Positions 55,665-64,000 of a DNA stretch of 64,000 nt are shown here, one piece after another (position 1 is the first letter of the stretch; each line of letters opens with the position of its first letter). The notes under the pieces were generated by a model. The model ran no database searches, had not been told where the DNA came from, and saw only the letters and a list, made by a program, of their open reading frames with translations. Made by a program: the position numbers and the translations under genes. Source of the DNA: Prionace glauca (taxonomy: Eukaryota; Chordata; Chondrichthyes; Carcharhiniformes; Carcharhinidae); contig CM075760.1 of NCBI GenBank assembly GCA_037974335.1, positions 33,675,609 to 33,739,608 on the forward strand. Reading direction: 5' to 3'.

Positions 55665-58464
55665 ATCACAGTGGTGCAGTGGGAGGATAATACCGAGGGG
55701 TTAGGAATTGAGTCTCTGTGGGTGGAGTGGAGGAACAGAAAGGGAGCGATTACTGTGCTAGGGGTGTTCTACAGAGCGCCCGACAGCTCGCGGGCAGTGG
55801 AAGAGGGTATATGTAGAGACATTTTGGAAAAGTGTAGGAAGAACAGGGTTGTTGTAGTGGGAGATTTTAATTTCCCTGGGGTGGATTGGAAGGTGCCTAG
55901 AGCTGGGGGTTCAGACGGAGAGGAATTCGTAAGATGTGTACTGGAAGGGTCCTTGGAGCAGTATTTAGATAGCCCTATACTGGATTTGGTTCTGGGCAAT
56001 GAGCAGGGTCAGGTGGTTGAGGTTGCAGTAGGTGAACATGTGGCTAACAGTGACCACAACTCTGTCTACTTTAGGATACTAATGGAAGAAGATGAGTGCT
56101 GCCCTAAGCGGAGGGTGCTAAATGGGGGAAGGCTGGGTACAGCCGGATTAGGCAGGAGCTTAGGGATACAGACTGGGATAGGCTGTTGGAGGGCAAGACC
56201 ATGTTAGACATGTGGGAGTCTTTCAAGGGAAAACTGAAATGGTTGCAGGAAAGGCATGTGCTGGTTGAGAGTAAGGATGGGAAAGGTAGGATTAGAGAGC
56301 CGTGGATTATTAGAGATATTGAGGACTTGGTCAGGAAGAAACGAGAGGCGTATGTTAGGCCTAAACAACTGGGAATGGAGAGAGCGATGGAGGAATTCAG
56401 AGAGAGTAGGAGGGATCTCAAAAGGGGAGTTAGGAGGGCAAAAAGGGGGCATGAAATCGCTTTGGCAGATAGGATTAAGGAAAATCCAAAGGCGTTTTAC
56501 TCCTATGTCAGGAACAAAAGGGTGGCTAGGGGTAAAATCGGTCTTCTCAGGGACAGAAGAGGGGAAATGTACTTAGAGTCCAAGGGAGCGGGGGAGATCC
56601 TGAATGAATACTTTGCGTCAGTATTCACGAAGGAAAGGGGCTTGGTGTCTGGTACAGTCTTCGAGGGAGCTGTAGACCAATTGAAGGAGCTATCTGTTAT
56701 GAGGGAAGAAGTGTTAGGGCTTTTAGGTAGCATTAAAACTGATAAATCTCCGGGGCCTTTATCCTCGGCTGCTTAGGGAGGCGAGAGATGAAATTGCTTG
56801 GCCTCTGACGCAAATCTTTGTCTCTTCTTTGGACACAGGTGAGGTCCCAGAGGACTGGAGGATAGCGAGTGTGGTACCGTTGTTTAAAAAGGGTAGGAGG
56901 GATAACCCGGGTAACTATAGGCCGGTGAGTTTGACATCAGTGGTGGGCAAGTTGATGCAGAGGATTCTTAGGGATAGGATGTATGAGCAATTCGCGCGTT
57001 GCAATCTGATTAGGGATACGCAGCATGGCTTTGTAAAGGTGAAGTCTTGCCTTACGAATCTGGTAGAATTTTTTGAGGAGGTGACCAAAACGGTCAACAA
57101 AGGACGAGCCGTTGATGTCATCTATATGGATTTCAGTAAAGCGTTTGACAAACTCCCTCCTGGTATGTTGGTTGAAAAGATTAAGGCTCAAGGAATACAA
57201 GGCCAGATATCTAAATGGGTTGAGAACTGGCTTGGTAAGAGGAGACAGACAGTTGTAGTGGAAGGGTCCTTTTCTAGCTGGAGGTCTGTCACTAGTGGTG
57301 TGTCGCAGGGCTCAGTACTGGGACCTCTTCTTTTTGTAGTGTATATAAATGACTTGGAAGAGGGAGTAAGTGGTGTGATCAGCAAATTTGCAGATGACAG
57401 TAAGATGGCTGGATTGGCGGGCAGTGAGGAGCAGTGTCTGGCAATACAACAGGATATAGATAGGCTGGAATATTGGGCAGATATATGGCAAATGGAGTTT
57501 AATCCTGATAAACGTGAGGTGATGCATTTTGGCCGAAATAATGTCTGGGAGTTATATGATAAAGGGTAGACCTATAAAGAGTATGGAAACGAAGCGGGAC
57601 CTGGGGGTGCAAGTGCACAAGTCTTTGAATGTGGCAGTACAAGTGGAGAAGGTTGTGAAGAAAGCTGATGGTATGTTAGCCTTTATAGGAAGGGGTATAG
57701 AGTACAAGAGCTGGAGCCTAATGTTGCAGTTGTATAGAACGTTGGTTAGGCTGCATTTGGATTACTGCGTCCAGTTCTGGTCACCTTACTACCAAAAGAT
57801 GTGGACACCATGAGAGAGTGCAGAGGAGGTTTACCAGGATGCTGCCTGGTATGGAAGGACTGGGTTATGAGGAAAGATTGAGCAAACTGGGGCTGTTTTC
57901 CCTTGAAAAATGGCAACTGAGGGGAGATCAAACAGATGTATATATGATTATGAAGGTTATAGATAGAGTAAACACTGGTAAGCGTTTTCCTATGTTAGAA
58001 GCGCACAGTACGAGGGGCCTCGGGCTTAGGGTGAGGGGGCAGAGGTATAACACGGATGTTAGAGGGAGGTTTTCACACAGAGGGTAGTGGGGATATGGAA
58101 TGCTCTGCCAAGTAAGGTATTGGAGACAGGCACGCTGGAGTTGTTTAAGAGTTACTCAGGCAGGCACATGAGTGGATTGGAGATGGAAGGATATTGGAGA
58201 TTGTATTAAATAAAGTTCAGTAGCCTTGTGACATCGCTGGTAATGTGCAAGGATGTGCAATTATACTAATGTTTTTCTCTTTTAATTCACCAGTTTTAAG
58301 TCGGTCCACCTTGTTGTCCAACGAGGGGCATACACGCGATGGGTCGTACAAGGGCTGCTCTTGGATGTTCGAGAATAGCCTAGTACTTCATGTCGTTAGT
58401 GTACGCTTAAACTGGAGCCGATGCTGCAACACGACAGCTCAGTGACTATCACTGTTCAGACACT

Positions 58465-59490
58465 TGGATTTGGGCCAGTGTCTGTGGGAGTTTGCGCATT
58501 CTCCCTGTTGTAGGTAAAGATACCTCTGAGACGAATTGTGAGTCAAAGTACAGCAGTTTATTCAAAAGCTTTTGGGAGATAGACCTGTCATCTAACAGCG
58601 GTTCCCCAGGCATCTCCCCGAACACAAGTTAAGAGCACATATTTATACCCGCCCAGTCACGTACGCATCTTCTCATTCTCAGTTGGTTCCCAGGTTGTGG
58701 GTTGTCCTCCATCATGGGAACATGGCTGCCTCGGCATTTCTTCATGGTTATCTCAAGGCCTCAATTGACGTGTGTGATTAGCCCTTAGCTAAAGTACAGG
58801 CTGACAAACAAGTTAAACTTAACGGCCGGTATAACAATCTGTGCTCATAAGTTGTATAATATATGTATATGTATAATATGTTAGTACATGACACATAAGC
58901 AGTACATAATGAATATGTATAAAAAATATATTTAGGACATACAGGTTTCACTATATTAGGCGAAAGTCCAAGAAATTAAAGACACAACATAACTACAAGC
59001 TGGGTCAACTACATTTCTAAGCGGGCTTATCATAAACTTGTGTATAATAACAAGAGCAGCTGCCGTCTCCCTGTCTGGGTCACCTGAAACTTGTGTACAA
59101 CAACAAGGGCACTGAGCAGTCTGGGCGCACGGAAACAAAGTTACATTGATCTGAAATATCTGAAAACAGTCTGCATTTAGGCTACTGGATATTTTTCTCA
59201 TTCTCTCATGTGTTACAAAGTTTATTAACTCATTCTCCCTACTACAATCCCCGTGATTGCGTGAGTTTTCTCCGGGTGCTCCGGTTTCCTCCGACACCCC
59301 AAAGATTTGCTATTATAGTGATTGGAGGTGATAAATTGTCCCTAAATTAGTTTTCCCTCAATGTGGAATGCCATAAGCACAGATAAGGGTCATGGGTGGA
59401 GGGGGGACTGGTAATGTTAAAATGGCGGCGCGGGCTCGTTGGGCCGAAGGGCCAGTTTCCCGGGCTGTTTTTGTTCTTTGTTCTTTGTCA
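58465..59490 (+). mobile_element. tRNA-SINE split by a solo LTR
   Basis: The SINE body (gtgtctgtgggagtttgcgc to 58514) resumes at ~59246 (gtgattgcgtgagttttctc) and ends with a ttgttctttg-type tail at 59490. The intervening ~725 bp is described separately. Confidence 0.75.
58517..59242 (-). mobile_element. Probable solo LTR (fossil)
   Basis: The insertion begins tgtagg and ends ctactaca (tg...ca ends) and splits a SINE. The SINE's ccccgt stretch appears on both sides (ccctgt before, ccccgt after), as a short target-site duplication would. An aataaa signal on the minus strand lies ~50 bp from the 58517 end, suggesting minus orientation. No internal coding region is present. The family cannot be named from sequence alone. 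Confidence 0.55.
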
Positions 59491-59504
59491 ACCACACTGA
59501 TGTG

Positions 59505-59745
59505 GCTCTAGACTCATGTGTTGGCCAAACCAGGTAAGCATTGCAGATTTCCTTCCCTAAAGGACATAGTGACCCAGATGGGGTTTTTTTCTGAGAATTG
59601 ACAATGATATCACTGTCATCAGTAGATTCGAAATTTCAGGTATTTTTATTGAATTGGGTTTCAAACGCGGGACCCCAGAACATTGGCTGAGTTTTTGGGT
59701 TGATACTCTAGCGATAATATCACTACACCATCCGCCCCCCCAACC
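59505..59745 (-). mobile_element. tRNA-headed SINE (V-SINE/HE1-like)
   Basis: The core ttccttccctaaaggacata and the head complement (gcgataatatcactacaccatc at 59712-59733) are clear. Confidence 0.85.
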
Positions 59746-60452
59746 CCGGTTGACTGTTAACTAACACCTGAGATGGCCATTAGCAAACTATACTGTTCAA
59801 ATGCAATTAGAAAGAGCAACACAATATTATTAATGATAACTCTATCTCCTTTACACTGACATTGGAGAGGGATAGGATCAGGCAAGCTAGGAAAGTGTTT
59901 ATCTGGAGTAAGGGGAAACATGAAGACATCAGGCAGGAAATTAGAGACATGAATTTGAAGGAAGTATTCTCGGGGAAATGTACCGAAGAAAGGTGGTAGA
60001 TTATCAAGGGATGTTTGTCTGGAGTTCTGCACGACAACGTTTCGATGAGACAGGGAGGTTATGGTAGGTTACACGAACCATGGCGCACAAAAGTTGTAAC
60101 AAATCCAGTCAAAAAGAAAAGAAAAGCGTACAAAAGGTTCAGGGAGCTAGGTAATGTTAGGGATCTACAGGAGTATACGGCTTGTAGGAAGGAACTTAAG
60201 ATGAAAATTAGGAGAGCCCGAAGGAGTCATGAGAAGGCATTGATAGGTAAGATTAAGGAAAACCCTAAGGCGTTCTGCAAATATGTGAAGAGTAAAAGGC
60301 TGAGATGCGAAGGAATAGGACCTATAAAATGTGACGGTTTGTATTGAACTTGTAGAAGTAGCAGAGGTGCTCAATTAATACTTTACTTCAGTATTCAGTG
60401 TGGAAACAGATCTTGGTGGTTGTAGTGCAGGTTTGCGGCGGGATGAAAAGCT

Positions 60453-60878
60453 TCTAGAAGAATGAGGGGAGATCTCATTGAGACGTATAAGATGATGAAT
60501 GGGATGGATAGGATAGAGGTGGAGAGACTCTTCCCGCTCAAAAAAGACAGTAGGACTAGGGGGCACAGCCTCAAGATAAAGGGGAGGCGGTTTAGAACAG
60601 AGTTGAGGAGGAACTTCTTCACTCAAAGGGTGGTGAATCTCTGGAATTCTCTGCCCGTTGAAGTGGTGGAGGCTGCCTCGCTAAATATTTTTAAGAAACG
60701 GGTTGATGGGTTTTTGATAAGAGAAGGGATTAAGGGTTATGGGGAGAGGGCGGGAAGGTGGAGCTGAGTCACGACAGATCAGCCATGATCTTATTGAATG
60801 GCGGGGCAGGCTCGAAGGGCCAGATGGCCTACTCCTGCTCCTATTTCTTATGTTCTTATGTTCTTATGTTCTTATGTT
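60453..60878 (+). mobile_element. CR1 (group A), short nested copy
   Basis: Reads RRMRGDLIETYKMMNGMDRI to GYGERAGRWS and ends with (ttcttatg)n at 60850-60878. One open frame of 101 codons. Confidence 0.95.
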
Positions 60879-61294
60879 GAGTGTGTGGACATTAGGAAAG
60901 AAGATGTGTTGGAGCTTTTGAATGTATCAAGATAGATAAGTCACTGGGACCGGATGGGATGTACCCCAGGTTACTGCGGGAAGCGAGGGAAAAGATTGCA
61001 GAGCCTCTGGCGATGATTTTTGCATCAATGATGGAGATGGGAGAGGTTCTGGAGAATTGGAGGATTGCGGTTCCTATTTTCAAGAAAAGGAACAGAAGTA
61101 GCCCAGGAAATTATCGACCGGTGAGTCTCACCTCAGTGGTTGGTAAGTTGAAGGAAAAGACCCTGACAGACAACATTTATGAACATTTAGAGAAGTAGAG
61201 TATGATCAAAAGTAGTCAGCACGGCATTGTTAAAGGCCGATTGTGCCTTACAAGCCTGGTTGAGGTTTTTGAAAATGTGACTAAACACATTGAA

Positions 61295-62694
61295 CATAGA
61301 ACATAGAACATAGAACATTACAGCGCAGAACAGGCCCTTCGGCCCACGATGTTGCGCCGACCAGTTACAAAACAATGACCCACTAGCCTAAACCAATCCC
61401 TTTTCATCCATAAACCTATCCACAGATCTTTTAAACGCCCCCAAACTAGGTGCATTTACAACTGCAGCTGGCAGGGCATTCCAGTCCCTCACCACCCTCT
61501 GGGTAAAGAACCTACCCCTGACATCTGTCCTATAACTACCCCCCCTTAATTTAAAATCGTGCCCCCTCGTGCTAGCCTTCTCCATCCTAGGAAAAAGGCT
61601 ATCACTATCTACCCTGTCTAAACCTCTAATCATCTTATATGTTTCAATGAGATCCCCTCTTAGCCGCCTTCTTTCCAGCGAAAACAACCCCAAATCTCTC
61701 AATCTCTCCTCATAGGATCTCCCCTCCATACCAGGCAACATCCTGATAAACCTCCTCTGCACCCTCTCCAAAGCCTCTACATCCTTCCTGTAATGTGGGG
61801 ACCAGAACTGCACACAAAACTCCAAGTGCGGCCGCACCAGAGATGTGTACAGTTGCATCATGACGCTGCGATTCCTAAATTCAATCCCCCTACCAATAAA
61901 CGCCAAAACTCCGTATGCCTTCTTAACAACCTTATCTACTTGATTCCCAACTTTCAGGGATATATGTACACATACACCTGGATCCCTCTGCTCCTCCACA
62001 CTATTCAAAGTCCTCCCGTTAGCCCTATACTCAACACATCTGTTATTCCTACCAAAATGAATTACCTCACACTTCTCCACATTAAACTCCATCCGCCACC
62101 TCTCAGCCCAGCTCTGCAACCTTTCTAAGTCATCCTGCAAACTATGACACCCTTCCTCACAATCTACCACACCTCCGACTTTGGTGTCATCAGCAAACTT
62201 ACTAATCCACCCAACTATACCCTCATCCAGATCATTAATAAAAATTACAAACAGCAGTGGCCCCAAAACAGATCCCTGAGGCACACCACTTGTAACCAAA
62301 CTCCATGACGAATATTTCCCATCAACCACCACTCTCTGTCTCCTATCTGCTAGCCAATTCCTGATCCAATTACCTAGATCACCCCCAATCCCATACATCT
62401 GCATTTTCTGCAGAAGCCTACCATGGTGAACCTTATCAAACGCCTTGCTAAAATCCATATACACCACATCAACTGCCTTACCCCTATCCACCTCTTTGGT
62501 CACTTTCTCAAAGAACTCGATAAGGTTAGTAAGGCATGACCTACCCGCTACAAAACCATGCTGACTGTCTCTAATCAACTCATTACTTTCCAAATAACTA
62601 TAAATCCTGTCTCTAATAATCCTTTCCAAAACCTTACCCACCACAGAAGTAAGACTCACTTGACCTTACCCACCACAGAAGTAAGACTCACTTG
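61295..62694 (-). mobile_element. CR1 (group C), nested, long open RT frame
   Basis: Tail on + gaacatagaacatagaacat at 61295. Minus-strand frame 62659-61388 (423 codons, uninterrupted) covers [87 protein letters not shown] and the complete C-terminus. The 5' part (endonuclease, early RT) is missing, so it is a 5'-truncated but young copy. A ~33-bp sequence (accttacccaccacagaag...) is duplicated at its 5' end (62636-62693). Confidence 0.93.
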
Positions 62695-63885
62695 ACGAAC
62701 GAAGAGCGGTGAATGTGGTTCATACGGACTTCAGCAAGGCGTTCGATAAGGTCCCCCATGCAAGACTTATAGCGAAAATGAGGGGGCATGGGATCCAAGG
62801 GGACATTGCTTTGATGATCCAGAACCGGCTTGCCCACAGAAGGCAGAGAGCGGTTGTAGATGGGTCTTTTTCTGAATGGATGTCGGTCACCAGTGGAGTG
62901 CGCCAAGGATCTGTTCTGGGACCCTTGCTGTTTGTAAGTTTTATAAATGACCTGGATGAGGAAGTGGGGGGATAGGTTGGTAAGTTCGCCGGTGACACGA
63001 AGGTCTGAGGTGTTGTGGATATTCGGGAGGGATGTCAGAAGTTGCAGCGTGACATAAATAGGATGCAAGACTGGGTGGAGAAGTGACAGATGGACTTCAA
63101 CCTGGATAACTGTGTAGTGGTACATTTTGGCAGGTCAAATGGGATGAAGGAATATAATAATAAGGGTAAGACTCTTAGCAGTGTGGAAGATCAGAAGGAA
63201 CTTGGGGTCCGGTTTCATAGGACTCTCAAATCGGCTTCGCAGGTAGAGAATGTGGTTAAGAAGGCGTATAGTGTACTGGCCTTCATCAATCGAGGAATTG
63301 AGTTTAGGAGTCGGGAGATAATGCTGCAGCTTTATAAGACCCTGGTCAGACCCCACTTGGAGTACTGTGCTCAGTTCTGGTCGCCTCATTGGAGGAAGGA
63401 TATGGAAGCCATTGAAAGGGTGTAGAGGAGATTTACAAGGACGTTACTTAGATTGGGTGGCATGCCTTATGAGGATAGGTTGAGAGAGCTCGATCTTTTC
63501 TCCCTAGAGAGACGAAGGATGAGAGCGGACCTGATAGAGGTGTCTAAGATGTTGACAGGTATTGATCAGCTCGACTCTCAGAGGCTTTTCCCCAGGGCTG
63601 AAATGGCTGCCACAAGAGGACGCAGGTATAAGGTGCCTGAAAGTGTGTACAGAGGAGATGTCAGGGGTAAGTTTTTCACTCAGAGGGTGCTGGGTGAGTG
63701 GAATCGGCTGCCATCGGTGGTGGTGGAGGCAAATTCGTTTGCGTCTTTTAGGAGACTTCTGGATGAGTGCATGGGACTTAATAGGATTGAGGTTTATAGG
63801 TAAGCCTAATAGGTAGAGATAAGATTGGCGCAACTTGTGGGCTGAAGGGCCTGTTTCTGCAGTAGTTTTTCTGTGATTCTGTTAT

Positions 63886-64000
63886 TCTAAACCCGACTTG
63901 CTCATCTTCGATTCCAGGAACAGTTCTTGCTACGTCTTTTACACGTGCGCCTTACTAAGCCACCATGAAATTTTAATATGTCTACAGTAACATACAGACT
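63886..64000. other. No feature recognised
   Basis: Short flank to the window end. Confidence 0.4.

Larger units (their letters stand above)
54386..58215 (+). mobile_element. Nearly full-length CR1-type LINE (group F)
   Basis: ORF1, 54386-55307: a cysteine-rich start (CIRCNMWEFLETTRLPKVHIC, a zinc-binding/PHD-like pattern), a coiled-coil-like LQRLRARVRQLNLRLED, then an esterase-like domain with RDSRMVVFLPG, VIIHIGENDVG (GxND block) and DREHLN (D-x-x-H block). ORF2, about 55429-58145: AP-endonuclease (LQCICFNAKRV, VAVTETWLKEGQDW, VVVGDFNFPGVDWK, NSDHNSVYFRI), RT ([63 protein letters not shown]), and the usual C-terminus. About five frameshifts and stops interrupt ORF2, and ORF1 is broken after a G-rich run near 54617. 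It ends near 58215 without a long microsatellite. Confidence 0.93.
59850..63885 (+). mobile_element. CR1-type LINE (group B), long copy with two nested CR1 insertions
   Basis: Four parts of one + strand element. 59850-60452 holds the endonuclease-RT linker (NPVKKKRKAYKRFRELGNV, KENPKAFCKYVKSKRL). 60879-61294 holds early RT ([37 protein letters not shown]). 62695-63885 holds late RT ([44 protein letters not shown]-type box) to the C-terminus (ending NRIEVYR) and tail. The breaks fall exactly where a group A and a group C CR1 inserted. Stops and frameshifts present. Confidence 0.88.

Noticed and set aside
58245-58445. Possible VH or TCR V relic (NSLVLHVVSVRL then cysteines)
   Set aside because: Only a vague FR3-like phrase; no conserved Cys-Trp pair, no RSS and no leader. 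It lies between a CR1 end and a SINE. Not enough to call.
61388-62659. A 423-codon open frame as a host gene
   Set aside because: It carries reverse-transcriptase motifs ([17 protein letters not shown]) and a CR1 3' tail; it is a 5'-truncated LINE.
1595-64000. CRISPR-like arrays from recurring short repeats
   Set aside because: Repeats are microsatellite tails of CR1 elements and minisatellites in a vertebrate genome; there are no regular unique spacers.

Overview
This window is the delta part of a T-cell receptor alpha/delta (TRA/TRD) locus from a cartilaginous fish, most likely a shark. The evidence for an elasmobranch is an IgNAR-like 'NAR-TCR' variable segment followed by a leaderless supporting V (an arrangement known from cartilaginous fish), a shark-IgM-like heavy-chain V segment, and very many CR1-type LINEs, tRNA-headed SINEs and Penelope-like elements of the kinds that fill shark genomes. 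Nothing prokaryotic is present; genes are split by GT/AG introns and gene segments carry recombination signal sequences (RSS).

Layout, all on the + strand. (1) 0.97-1.47 kb: a conventional TRAV/TRDV-type V with leader and a near-perfect 23-RSS. (2) 6.4-11.5 kb: a complete NAR-TCR cluster: IgNAR-like V (NV) with leader, one D, one J with splice donor, and 3.4 kb further on a supporting V (S-delta) that has a splice acceptor but no leader. Its 23-RSS heads a tandem array of about 5.5 copies of a 60-bp unit, each containing an RSS or a decayed one. (3) 20.86-21.40 kb: an IgH-type V (VH-delta). (4) 21.78 and 26.69 kb: two TRDD segments. (5) 26.95-37.90 kb: seven recognisable J segments plus one J relic. 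(6) 44.88-48.78 kb: a three-exon constant region (Ig domain, connecting peptide with cysteine, transmembrane segment with R-x4-K), best read as TRDC. (7) 49-64 kb: almost entirely repeats. No TRAC was found; TRAJ/TRAC would be expected elsewhere.

How the parts work together: in the NAR-TCR cluster the RSS spacers read V-23, 12-D-12, 23-J (IgH-type rule). In the main delta set they read V-23, 12-D-23, 12-J (TRD-type rule). By the 12/23 rule the NAR D cannot join a delta J, so the two V domains of one chain can be assembled separately. NAR J then splices (phase 1) to the supporting V, which is itself joined to D-J and spliced to TRDC. The VH-delta and conventional V can use the same D-J-C.

Most remaining DNA is mobile-element debris, much of it nested. 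At least five related CR1 groups (called A-F here only for bookkeeping), an L2-like LINE, Penelope-like elements with a GIY-YIG remnant, two SINE types and one probable solo LTR are described. One CR1 copy (54.4-58.2 kb) is nearly full length, with an esterase-type ORF1. Boundaries of repeats are read by eye and are good to about 10-50 bp.
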